Shown one piece after another: positions 17,877 through 26,001 of a DNA stretch of 64,000 nt; the first letter of the stretch is position 1; each line of letters begins with the position of its first letter. Origin of the DNA: Anaerolineae bacterium (GTDB lineage: Bacteria; Chloroflexota; Anaerolineae; Promineifilales; Promineifilaceae). The DNA lies in assembly GCA_030425205.1 (NCBI GenBank), contig JAUIAP010000004.1:310001-374000 (forward strand), given 5' to 3'. The notes beneath the pieces are model-generated. The model saw nothing but the letters and a program-made list of their open reading frames with translations. It made no database searches and had not been told where the DNA came from. Position numbers and translations under genes: made by a program.

Positions 17877-19481
17877 CTACAGCGTGAGTTGCATTCGTAT
17901 AGATGGGATTTTGTCTGCGATTTCGTGGGCGAGAAGGCCCGACTTGCCGTAGGAGTGTGTGAGGGCGTGACCTGCGGCGGCGTGGAGGTAGGCGCTAACA
18001 ACGGCGGCACGATACGATTCTAACCCTTGTGCGACGAGACCCGCAATTGTGCCGGCCAGAACATCACCACTGCCAGCGGAAGCGAGCAAGGGGGTTGCAA
18101 TCGGGATGGCGGTGACGCGACCATCGGGGGCAGCGATGAGGGTAAATGCGCCTTTGAGGACGACGATGTGACCCCATTTTTGGGCATATTGTTGGGCAAG
18201 ATCAAAGCGATTTTCATCACGGATGTCGTGTCCGACGAGGCGACTCATTTCACCGGGATGAGGCGTGAGAATGGTGTTAGGCGGAACGAGATTCCACCAC
18301 TTATCTTGACGGGCAAGATAGTTAAGTGCGTCGGCATCGCAGATGAGAGGGGGAAGATTTTGGTCTACTGACCCTTTCCCTTCGGCCGATAATACACCCT
18401 GCATAAACTCATCAGAATCCTCCCCTAGTCCGGGACCAATCAAGAGAGAATCGTAATCTTGAGGCGTGAGATTTTCGGCCGAATCTCGACCCAAATAGTC
18501 CTCATCTGGCAAAATCGGAAACGTCGCCTCAGGCAAATGTGTTGCCCCCAACGAGCGCAACGCTCTCGGAATTGCCAGTGCAACGAGGCCTGCGCCAACG
18601 CGATATGCAGCCATCCCCGACAAAATCGGCGCACCGAGATAGTTGCGCGACCCACCAGCAATTAACGTCGCGCCAAAAGTTCCCTTGTGTCCATCTAAGG
18701 GGCGTGCAGGCAGCCAATCGCTGATTTGCTGTGGCGTAGCAACTTCAAACTCAATCGTTCTCGTGTATTTGGGATCAATACCGATGTCGGCAATGATGAG
18801 TTCACCGCATTTTTCGGCTGCTGGAAAAAGAAAATGCGCGCGCTTCGGTGCGTGAAAGGTGACGGTGAGATCGGCCGATAATGTCAATCGGTCAACCTCG
18901 CCCGAATCGCTGTTTACACCGCTAGGCACATCAACGGCGACGGTTAGTACTTGTTGGGTTTTCGACCGATTAGCACGCTGCAAAAACGTGAGCGACGAGC
19001 GATTTGATTGTGACAAGATTTGATTGCGCTCTGCAATGCCGTCGGCAACCTGAATCAACAACTTTGCCAAATCCCCTTCAATTTGACGCGAAACACCCGT
19101 TCCCAAAAGCGCATCAATCACGATGTCGGTAATTTTCAAGCGCGTTCGCAACACGCGGAAGCGTTGGTCATATTCGGCGAGAATTGTGTCAAGACCTTGC
19201 TTCTGCACCTTGATAAGATTTTCGTCCTGGCGCGATTTATATAAGTAGAATGCGACATCTGCCCCCAAGTTGGCTAGATAACGACCCGCAACAAGACCAT
19301 CACCTCCATTATTTCCCGTTCCAACCAACACCAACACTTTTTTACCATGCACATCGCCCTGTGCCTCAATTGCCGCAACAACGGCGCGACCTGCTTGGTT
19401 CATCATCGTGTCGTAACTGTGTCCATCGGAATCGGCCGATTTCTCCGCCGCCATCATCTGCTCAACTGTCACTATTTTCAT
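17877..19481 (-). CDS. nnr: Bifunctional NAD(P)H-hydrate epimerase / ADP-dependent dehydratase
   Basis: A 534-residue fusion that repairs hydrated NADH and NADPH. The N-terminal YjeF domain (epimerase) shows GTGNNGGDGLVAGRYLA; the C-terminal ribokinase-like domain (dehydratase) shows GGSRNYLGAPILSG, TPHPGEMSRL and the catalytic AGSGDVLAGTIAGL. The order and length are standard for the bacterial bifunctional enzyme. ATG 19481 is chosen because MKIVTVEQM is the family start. A -10 box lies only six bases upstream, so the mRNA is probably leaderless. The 83-base gap to pth suggests separate transcription. Confidence 0.93.
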   Translation of the reverse strand: MKIVTVEQMMAAEKSADSDGHSYDTMMNQAGRAVVAAIEAQGDVHGKKVLVLVGTGNNGGDGLVAGRYLANLGADVAFYLYKSRQDENLIKVQKQGLDTILAEYDQRFRVLRTRLKITDIVIDALLGTGVSRQIEGDLAKLLIQVADGIAERNQILSQSNRSSLTFLQRANRSKTQQVLTVAVDVPSGVNSDSGEVDRLTLSADLTVTFHAPKRAHFLFPAAEKCGELIIADIGIDPKYTRTIEFEVATPQQISDWLPARPLDGHKGTFGATLIAGGSRNYLGAPILSGMAAYRVGAGLVALAIPRALRSLGATHLPEATFPILPDEDYLGRDSAENLTPQDYDSLLIGPGLGEDSDEFMQGVLSAEGKGSVDQNLPPLICDADALNYLARQDKWWNLVPPNTILTPHPGEMSRLVGHDIRDENRFDLAQQYAQKWGHIVVLKGAFTLIAAPDGRVTAIPIATPLLASAGSGDVLAGTIAGLVAQGLESYRAAVVSAYLHAAAGHALTHSYGKSGLLAHEIADKIPSIRMQLTL

Positions 19482-19487
19482 GGGCAA

Positions 19488-19493
19488 AGTATA
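19488..19493 (-). promoter_or_regulatory. Predicted -10 box giving a leaderless nnr mRNA
   Basis: TATACT on the minus strand ends six bases before the ATG at 19481, so the first transcribed base would be at or next to the start codon. There is no Shine-Dalgarno sequence and no good -35 box. Confidence 0.4.
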
Positions 19494-19604
19494 ACAAATC
19501 ATGCGAATGTCTACTTGGCGACAACGTTTTGGGCGAGGTTAAACTTATAATGGGAAGATAGCTTGCGCGTCACAACTTACAGTCCACAGTCTCAAAGGAA
19601 TTTT

Positions 19605-21524
19605 ATGAATCTAGCTCCATTGCAGAAATTACACGATGCCATTTACGCCAAACGAAAGCAGAAAATTGACACCTATTATGTGCCAGCATGTTGGCATGAT
19701 CCTATGGCAGGTGTGGAGGCAGTGGCCGTGCAGCCATATGCCGTGTGGGAAGAGATTATCTGCCGAATCATCACCCAATCCCCCACCCCAAGATTTGCGC
19801 CAGATACCGAAAATGGCGAATGGAGCCGGTACGCCAATGTCTACAATTTGTTTGTACGCAGTGGGGCTGCATATGACCACAACGGAGACGGCAAGCTTGA
19901 ATTCCAAAACAAAGATGGCCTGCGCGAAACGGGCACATTTACAAAAGCGATCTGCTTACTGCCCTACATTCAATCGCTTGGATGCAACACCATCCACCTG
20001 CTACCCATCACAAAAATTGGCGAAGACGGCAAGAAAGGGGATGCTGGCTCACCCTATGCGATTCGTAATCACTACAAATTGGATGACTCGCTGGCAGAGC
20101 CGTCATTGGGGCTTGGCGCCGAGGCAGAGTTTGCCGCATTTGTCGCAGCGGCACATCATTTAGGAATGCGCGTCGTATGTGAATTTATTTTGCGAACAGC
20201 GGCACGTGATGCGGACATCGTGGCGGAACATCCCGAATGGTTCTACTGGATCGATGCGTCAATTCCGATTCGCGAGCATGGATCGGCCGATGAATCAGCA
20301 TATGGCCTGCCAATTTTTACTGCTGCAGAAGAGGCTGAACTAGCAGAAACGCTGAACAAGCGTAACAAGAGCCGTTTGATTCCACCTCATAAAACTCATC
20401 AGGCAATGTTTATGCCAATTCCTGATGCGGTCGCGCTTGTCGATGGGAAGTGGGTTGGGACATACAAAAGCGGGGGAAAAAGTCGTATTGCCCCCGCCTT
20501 TACTGATTGGCCGATTGGCGACCACCAACCACCTTGGGGGGATGTAACCTACCTACGCCTTTATGACCATCCTGGTTTTAATTACATTGCATACAACACA
20601 TTGCGCGTCTATGACCCAGTGTTTTCCAAGCAAGAAAACGCGATTGAGCCACTCTGGGATTATCTCACCAATGTGGTGCCCTATTATCAAGAAAACTTTG
20701 GCATTGATGGCGCATTAATCGACATGGGACACGCGTTGCCAGCCGCATTCAAAGCGCGCATGGTGGCAAGCTCAAGGCGTATCGACCCTAATTTTGCCTA
20801 TTGGGATGAACAATTTCAGGTTGGACAAGAGAGTAAAGATGAAGGGTATAACGTCGTGATGGGTGCAATGGCAACAACGTTTCCTGAACCTGTCGCATTT
20901 CAAGAATGGCTGGGAGATTTTATGGCGTGCGGTCGGCCGATTTATCAGTTTGGATCGGCCGAAACTCACAATACCCATCGCGCCATTCGGATCCACAACT
21001 CAACAGACTATGCGAAGCTCGCGTTTTCTATCTGTGCATTTCTGCCTGTCGTTCCGTTCATTCACAATGGTTTTGAATTCGGCGAAGCGCGTCCCGCCAA
21101 TACGGGTATTGGTTTTACACAGACTGAAATCGCTGAGATTGGTGATGACAACCTTTCTCTCTTTAGCGCAATTGCGTTTGATTGGGCAAATGGGGACCCC
21201 TCACTGATAAAATGGATTCGCCAAACGCTGGCTCTGCGCGATGAACACCCCGACCTTTACACGCAACTCGACCCTGACACAATGGGGCCGCTGGTTAATG
21301 ATAATCCATCTATCAACGGCATCCTGCGCCGTGACCAAGATTGGACACGAAAATTTGCCTTAATCTATAACACGGATCTGCAAGAACATCAGGACGTGTG
21401 GATGCCCCTCCCAACTGGGCGCGAATTTCTCAAAGATCGCTATACAGACGAATTGATTCCTGTCTCAAATTCTTGGGTCCATGTGCAGCTTGATCCTGCT
21501 CAAGTTCTCTGGCTTGAACTTTAG
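19605..21524 (+). CDS. Glycoside hydrolase family 13-like protein with altered catalytic residues
   Basis: A 639-residue protein with an alpha-amylase-type barrel. It keeps the nucleophile region, GIDGALIDMGHAL (Asp373), and a candidate acid/base Glu402 in FAYWDEQF. The Arg normally two residues before the nucleophile is Leu371. The third catalytic carboxylate, expected as Asp in ETHDTPR-like motifs, is Asn456 in AETHNTHR. It may therefore be a weakened enzyme, a transferase-like variant or a non-catalytic protein; related amylase-like proteins act on alpha-glucans. ATG 19605 follows AAGGA by six bases; the frame is open upstream. It is single, with a terminator after it. Confidence 0.75.
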   Translation: MNLAPLQKLHDAIYAKRKQKIDTYYVPACWHDPMAGVEAVAVQPYAVWEEIICRIITQSPTPRFAPDTENGEWSRYANVYNLFVRSGAAYDHNGDGKLEFQNKDGLRETGTFTKAICLLPYIQSLGCNTIHLLPITKIGEDGKKGDAGSPYAIRNHYKLDDSLAEPSLGLGAEAEFAAFVAAAHHLGMRVVCEFILRTAARDADIVAEHPEWFYWIDASIPIREHGSADESAYGLPIFTAAEEAELAETLNKRNKSRLIPPHKTHQAMFMPIPDAVALVDGKWVGTYKSGGKSRIAPAFTDWPIGDHQPPWGDVTYLRLYDHPGFNYIAYNTLRVYDPVFSKQENAIEPLWDYLTNVVPYYQENFGIDGALIDMGHALPAAFKARMVASSRRIDPNFAYWDEQFQVGQESKDEGYNVVMGAMATTFPEPVAFQEWLGDFMACGRPIYQFGSAETHNTHRAIRIHNSTDYAKLAFSICAFLPVVPFIHNGFEFGEARPANTGIGFTQTEIAEIGDDNLSLFSAIAFDWANGDPSLIKWIRQTLALRDEHPDLYTQLDPDTMGPLVNDNPSINGILRRDQDWTRKFALIYNTDLQEHQDVWMPLPTGREFLKDRYTDELIPVSNSWVHVQLDPAQVLWLEL

Positions 21525-21632
21525 TCGTTAACTCACGCTCGCAACTATCCGCGCGCTAGCCATGCGAACTTCTCGTTCATGGTAAATCTTGTGGACTTTG
21601 CATTTTGCTCAAACTTCGTCACCAAACAAAAA

Positions 21633-21660
21633 AGCGCGACCCTAGGGTCGCGCTACTTTT
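21633..21660. terminator. Bidirectional rho-independent terminator between the GH13 gene and the atp operon
   Basis: A perfect 10-bp stem AGCGCGACCC/GGGTCGCGCT (21633-21654) with A-rich sequence on the left and T-rich on the right serves the two convergent genes. Confidence 0.85.
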
Positions 21661-21684
21661 TCATACGTTTTCTATTGCTGCAAA

Positions 21685-22389
21685 TTAGTTCAGCGAAGTA
21701 CGCATACTTTCCATCTGGCCAGAAACGCTATTGTCAATGACTTGATCGTCAATCTTGATAATCAGGCCACCCAAGATGTTGGGGTTTACATTGAATGTCA
21801 CGTTTGCCGCATTGATAGATCTACGTGCCGCATCTTTCTCAGCGTCGGTGAGTGGGACGGCTGATGTAACTTCGGCCGAATTTCCCTTCATTCCACTAAC
21901 GCTTGCTGGAACCTTCGCAAAGAAATTATCAACCAGCTCGTGTTGACGCTTCTCGTCGAGTGATTCGCCAACAATTTTGCTAGCTGCCGCAATTGCAAGT
22001 GCTGAAATCTGTCCACGCAGGTCACCCAACGCGCTTGTCCGACGCTCGGCCGCATCTGCTTCCGCACGTGCAACGATTTGCCGTGCTTCTTCACGTGCTT
22101 GCGTTTCAACGCTTTTTGTCGAATTTTCTGCTGCCGCAACCGCTTCTGAACGAATCTTTGCAGCTTCTGCACGTGCATTGTCAAGAATTTTCTTTGACTC
22201 AGCTTCAGCGTTGTCACGTGCAATCGCTGCTTGGCGTGCATCTTCCAACCCTTTTGCAATCCGCTCTTTGCGTGCATCAAGCGTATTCAGGATTGGGCCA
22301 TATGCAGCTTTATTCAGAATTAAGAGCAGAATCGTGATTCCTGCAATCTGCATAAGCAGGTAGCCAAGATTAATACCTAGGGCTTCCAT
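21685..22389 (-). CDS. atpF: ATP synthase subunit b fused to a C-terminal delta-like segment
   Basis: A 234-residue protein. Residues 1-30 form the membrane anchor and about 35-150 a long Ala/Glu/Arg-rich helix typical of subunit b, the peripheral stalk of the F-type ATP synthase. The last 65 residues, VTSAVPLTDAEKDAARR followed by NPNILGGLIIKIDDQVIDNS, match the C-terminal domain of subunit delta (AtpH). The N-terminal helical bundle of delta, which binds the alpha subunits, is absent. A b-delta fusion is known in mycobacteria, but there the delta part is complete. AGAGAGGA precedes the ATG at 22389. Last gene of atpI-B-E-F; F1 genes are not in the window. Confidence 0.88.
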   Translation of the reverse strand: MEALGINLGYLLMQIAGITILLLILNKAAYGPILNTLDARKERIAKGLEDARQAAIARDNAEAESKKILDNARAEAAKIRSEAVAAAENSTKSVETQAREEARQIVARAEADAAERRTSALGDLRGQISALAIAAASKIVGESLDEKRQHELVDNFFAKVPASVSGMKGNSAEVTSAVPLTDAEKDAARRSINAANVTFNVNPNILGGLIIKIDDQVIDNSVSGQMESMRTSLN

Positions 22390-22469
22390 GTGTCTTTATC
22401 CTCTCTCTCGATGCACGCTCTAACCTTTGTGCCATCGAGCTTCAAAAATCTTACCGCTTAAGCCGCATC

Positions 22470-22718
22470 CTAGAATACGAACAAAATAATCAACGCAACA
22501 ACAAGGGCGTAAATAGCGACCGCTTCTGCAAACGCAATACCCAAAATCATGTTCGTTTGGATATTACCACTTGCGTCGGGGTTGCGAGCAATACCTTGTA
22601 CTGCGCCACCTACCAAAATACCGATACCGGCACCTGCGCCAATTGCGCCTAACATTGCTAAACCAGCACCCAACGCTTTCAAACCTTGCGCGAGTTCTGC
22701 TGCTGCTTGTGCATCCAT
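22470..22718 (-). CDS. atpE: ATP synthase subunit c
   Basis: The 82-residue proteolipid of the rotor ring has two hydrophobic hairpin helices, the polar loop ARNPDA, and the ion-carrying Glu in helix 2 ([11 protein letters not shown]). The residue after the Glu is Ala, not Ser or Thr, and the sodium-coordinating Gln/Ser set is not evident, so proton coupling is expected. A very strong ribosome-binding site (GGAGG) precedes the ATG, consistent with the high copy number of subunit c. Confidence 0.96.
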   Translation of the reverse strand: MDAQAAAELAQGLKALGAGLAMLGAIGAGAGIGILVGGAVQGIARNPDASGNIQTNMILGIAFAEAVAIYALVVALIILFVF

Positions 22719-22838
22719 GATTCAAAGCCTCCGTGACCTAAATAAGTCAGAAATTTTTCTTAATTTGCCCAGCCTTTATGATTGAGCAACTATTTTACGA
22801 TTCTTAAAAATAAACCCTGAGATGGGTAAACTACAAAT

Positions 22839-24026
22839 TTAGTGATGGTCGTCGTCGTCGTGGTCGCCGTGATGTTCCGTTGCACTAACCATAAAGATAA
22901 GCATCAACAGGCCAAACACAATCGCCTGAATCAAACCGACGAAGAATTCTAGACCAAAGAAAACGATGTTCGCCGCAGGGAGTAGGAATGCCATTACGAA
23001 CAGCAGTACCATACCTGCAAAGATGTTACCGAGTAGACGGAAGGCGAACGAGATGATTTTCGAGATTTCAGAAACAAGCTCCAAGATACCAACCGCAGGG
23101 TCAATCGCCTTAATCGGATTCTTGGCAACTTGAGCGCCCCAACCCTTTCCAATGAATGGGAAGAATTTTGAGAAGTAACCACGTGCGCCGAGATACTTGA
23201 TACCGAAGAACTGCACCATTGTCATTGCAATAAGCGCAAATGCCAACGTAAAGTTCAAATCTGTTGCGGCAGGTCGCAAGAATGGAACTATCGTCCAATC
23301 TGCGTCTTCAGGCTTGTCCCCGTCATCGTTGACTGGCTCTGCCCGTGTTAACCACAAGCCATTTTGCAAATCGCCAACGTTTTGCTCATCTACAATATGC
23401 TCAATCTCGTGAAGAAGTTCATCATGAGATGCATCTGTAAGGTGACCGCCTTCCCATTCTAACGTATGTTCAAGATGGTACTGTTCAGTAATAGCTTCTA
23501 GATAGTTTTCAACTGCACCAGCCTCGCCCGACAGTTCGCGCGCTTCCAGTTCAGCCTCAATCGCCTTGATCTCTTTTTCCGCTTCAAAGTGCGGTTTATT
23601 TTCCCAGAACCCAATGCTATCAACTCCGGGAACAAGCCCCATCCAGTTTGCAACAAGGATAAAGAGGATATAGGTCATGAAAAATGGGAAGAAATCACGA
23701 ACTTTGCGACCACCAATGTTCTCAGCAAAGTTATAGGCAAATTCAATGATCATCTCAAAGAAGTTATAGAAGCCCGTTGGAACCTCATCGGCCGTGCGAG
23801 TCCAAGCGCGTGCGCTCAGACCGATCACCAACACGAGAATAAACGCAACGAGCGATGAGACAAACGTATTGGTGATTTGCGGAAATGGTTTTGGGTACAG
23901 CTCACCGGGTAGCTGGATATACGGCCGAACTGGCGCAGGGATCAAAACCCCAAAACTTTGTAGAAGTAAAACGATAACGGCAAGTAGAATCCAAAACCGT
24001 CTCTTGCGTGGATTAAGAACTGACAT
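22839..24026 (-). CDS. atpB: ATP synthase subunit a with a long acidic insertion and His/Asp-rich tail
   Basis: A 395-residue subunit a, the stator half-channel for protons; family members are usually 220-330 residues. Conserved parts: GLVPGVDS near residue 132, RPAATDLNFTLAFAL near 251, and ISFAFRLLGNIFAG with the essential Arg. Between the first two lies an extra stretch of about 110 residues (138-248), strongly acidic and His-containing, in the loop that in E. coli faces the periplasm. The C-terminus ends EHHGDHDDDDHH. The ATG at 24026 overlaps the atpI stop (TGATG). Confidence 0.92.
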   Translation of the reverse strand: MSVLNPRKRRFWILLAVIVLLLQSFGVLIPAPVRPYIQLPGELYPKPFPQITNTFVSSLVAFILVLVIGLSARAWTRTADEVPTGFYNFFEMIIEFAYNFAENIGGRKVRDFFPFFMTYILFILVANWMGLVPGVDSIGFWENKPHFEAEKEIKAIEAELEARELSGEAGAVENYLEAITEQYHLEHTLEWEGGHLTDASHDELLHEIEHIVDEQNVGDLQNGLWLTRAEPVNDDGDKPEDADWTIVPFLRPAATDLNFTLAFALIAMTMVQFFGIKYLGARGYFSKFFPFIGKGWGAQVAKNPIKAIDPAVGILELVSEISKIISFAFRLLGNIFAGMVLLFVMAFLLPAANIVFFGLEFFVGLIQAIVFGLLMLIFMVSATEHHGDHDDDDHH

Positions 24027-24352
24027 CAATAACTGTCCTCATCTTTTTTAAGTTCATCTTGCAGTGCTTGTTTTTCGCGTGCTAGTTTCGCACGTTCTTG
24101 CGCCCGCTGCGCTCGTTCCATCGCCGACAAGCTAATTCTGACGATGACGTAAAGTGTTACAGGAAAGCTGCCCAAAAGTGCAGCAAAAAGAATAAATGGC
24201 TTCGTGCCGAGCAGATTGTCAAGCCAGTAGCCAAGCCCAAAGGCAGCACCGATGATGACAAAACTGGCGAGACTCGTAACACATCCTATGGAGCCAACCA
24301 TGTTGGCAAGTGCCAGCGTCGATTCGGCCGATTGCTGCTGTTTTTGAGACAT
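24026..24352 (-). CDS. atpI: AtpI/AtpZ-like ATP synthase accessory membrane protein
   Basis: A 108-residue protein with two membrane helices (about 22-46 and 53-75) and a charged C-terminal coiled tail (ERAQRAQERAKLAREK). Its position as first gene of the atp operon and the GLGYWLDNLLGTKP loop between the helices identify the AtpI/ATPase gene 1 group, which assists assembly of the c ring or Mg/Ca uptake. A promoter lies directly upstream. Confidence 0.8.
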   Translation of the reverse strand: MSQKQQQSAESTLALANMVGSIGCVTSLASFVIIGAAFGLGYWLDNLLGTKPFILFAALLGSFPVTLYVIVRISLSAMERAQRAQERAKLAREKQALQDELKKDEDSY

Positions 24353-24377
24353 CGTTTGGTAAGTGCGCGGTTTGTGA

Positions 24378-24406
24378 ATTATAACACAATCCCCACATGT
24401 GCCAAT
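24378..24406 (-). promoter_or_regulatory. Predicted promoter of the atp operon
   Basis: On the minus strand TTGGCA (24406-24401), a 17-base spacer and TATAAT (24383-24378), with a TGT extension directly before it. The 11-mer TTGTGTTATAA around the -10 box also occurs at the nuoA promoter. Confidence 0.7.
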
Positions 24407-24476
24407 TTTCAGGCAGAGATCAACAAGCTTTTTGATAGCGATGTTGTCATGTTAACAAAAAGCTGGTTGTAATAAA

Positions 24477-26000
24477 TTATCCAGAGAAGAACCAATCAGC
24501 AGCGCTACGAGTCCAGTTAATTGCTGGCCCTGCAAAGATGCCAAAATACAAGATGCCGACAGTGCTAATGGTCAATGCAAGTCGTGCAGCGCGGCTGGTA
24601 ACGATAGGCACATCATCATCGTCGCTTCGATAGAGATAAATGTATTTGACGATACCAAGATAGTAATAGAGCGAGACAAAAGATGTCAAGATACCGATCA
24701 AGGCAAGCCACCATAAGCCTGCATCGACGGCAGCGCGAAACAGGAAGAACTTACCAAAGAAACCGGCGGCCGGTGGAATGCCACCAAGCGAGAGCAACGC
24801 TAAGAGCATCGCAACAGCGAGATAGGGTGAGCGACGGCTCAACCCATAGAAATCGCTCATTTCATCAGAGCCAGTCGTTTCGGAGACTAAGATAATTACA
24901 CCAAAGGCAGCAATGTTTGTGATAACGTAGAGCAAGAGATAGAAAATTGCTGCTCCTGCCGCATCTGGTGTGAATGAAACCAAGCCAATAAGAACGTATC
25001 CCGCTTGTGCAATACTTGAGTAGGCCAACATACGTTTGATGTTAGTCTGGTAAATCGCCAACAGGTTGCCCAATATCATCGTCAAAACGGCAATGGCTAC
25101 GAGCATTGCCCACCAGATGTTACCTTGGACAGGCGCACCAACGACACCTGCGGTGAAGACACGCATCAGTAAGGCAAAACCAGCTGCTTTTGAAGCTGTT
25201 GAGGCAAAACCCGTCACAGCCGCCGGCGCACCTTCATATACATCAGGGGCCCACCAATGGAATGGAACGGCCGAAATCTTATACCCAAAGCCCGCGATTA
25301 GTAAAACGGCTACGACCACTAAGAACGAGTTGAAGCTCTCAGGAGATGCAGCAGTGCTACCCTGCTGTTGCAGTTGAATCGCCAAATCATAGAAATTGGT
25401 GCGTCCCGTAATGCCATAGAGTAGGCTGAGACCATACATCATGAGTGCCGTTGCAAATGCGCCATAGACGAAATACTTCATGCCCGCTTCGGCCGATCTT
25501 CCGTCTTTACTCACATACCCGGCCAACAGATAAAGCGAAATACCTGCTGTTTCCAATGCCACAACCAACATGACAAAGTCAGTCGCAACCGACATCAAAT
25601 TAAACCCAATCGTGGCCGTAATCAGCAACGCATAGAATTCAGTATGGCGCAACGTTGGCGAACTCGTCGCGAACATTGACGTCAGCATCAATGCAACAAG
25701 GAACATGATGCGAAATACTATCCCAATCGGGTCCGAAGCGATCATGTCGCCCCAGTGCTGAACAGGCAGGCGTAGTCCTGTTGATGTGTCAACCGCAGCG
25801 ATCTCACCCCAAAAGGCATAGGCCAATGCAGCCGTGATCACTAGAATTAGGCCTGTTCCCCATGCCACGACGATACCGCTTGTGCGACCATCCGCATTCT
25901 TATTAAAGCTCTTGTATCCAAGCACGATAAAGAGCATCAGTACCAGCAAGATCTCAGGCAGAATTGCCAGATATGCTGACCATGTAATTTCTGTGACCAT
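24477..26000 (-). CDS. nuoN: NADH-quinone oxidoreductase subunit N
   Basis: A 507-residue antiporter-like subunit of complex I with about fourteen helices. The family landmarks are present: VALETAGISLYLLAGY with the helix-5 Glu, KISAVPFHWWAPDVYEGAP with the helix-7 Lys, and GGIPPAAGFFGKFFLF in helix 12. NuoN sits next to the quinone module in the proton-pumping arm. The start is ATG 26000, one base after the nuoM stop; a longer open frame overlaps nuoM. It is the last gene of the nuo cluster. Confidence 0.95.
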   Translation of the reverse strand: MVTEITWSAYLAILPEILLVLMLFIVLGYKSFNKNADGRTSGIVVAWGTGLILVITAALAYAFWGEIAAVDTSTGLRLPVQHWGDMIASDPIGIVFRIMFLVALMLTSMFATSSPTLRHTEFYALLITATIGFNLMSVATDFVMLVVALETAGISLYLLAGYVSKDGRSAEAGMKYFVYGAFATALMMYGLSLLYGITGRTNFYDLAIQLQQQGSTAASPESFNSFLVVVAVLLIAGFGYKISAVPFHWWAPDVYEGAPAAVTGFASTASKAAGFALLMRVFTAGVVGAPVQGNIWWAMLVAIAVLTMILGNLLAIYQTNIKRMLAYSSIAQAGYVLIGLVSFTPDAAGAAIFYLLLYVITNIAAFGVIILVSETTGSDEMSDFYGLSRRSPYLAVAMLLALLSLGGIPPAAGFFGKFFLFRAAVDAGLWWLALIGILTSFVSLYYYLGIVKYIYLYRSDDDDVPIVTSRAARLALTISTVGILYFGIFAGPAINWTRSAADWFFSG

Positions 26001-26001
26001 G

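Noticed and set aside
20955..20962. TCGGCCGA as a plain restriction-site coincidence or transcription factor site
   Set aside because: The count is far above chance and the copies lie within genes rather than promoters, which fits neither explanation.
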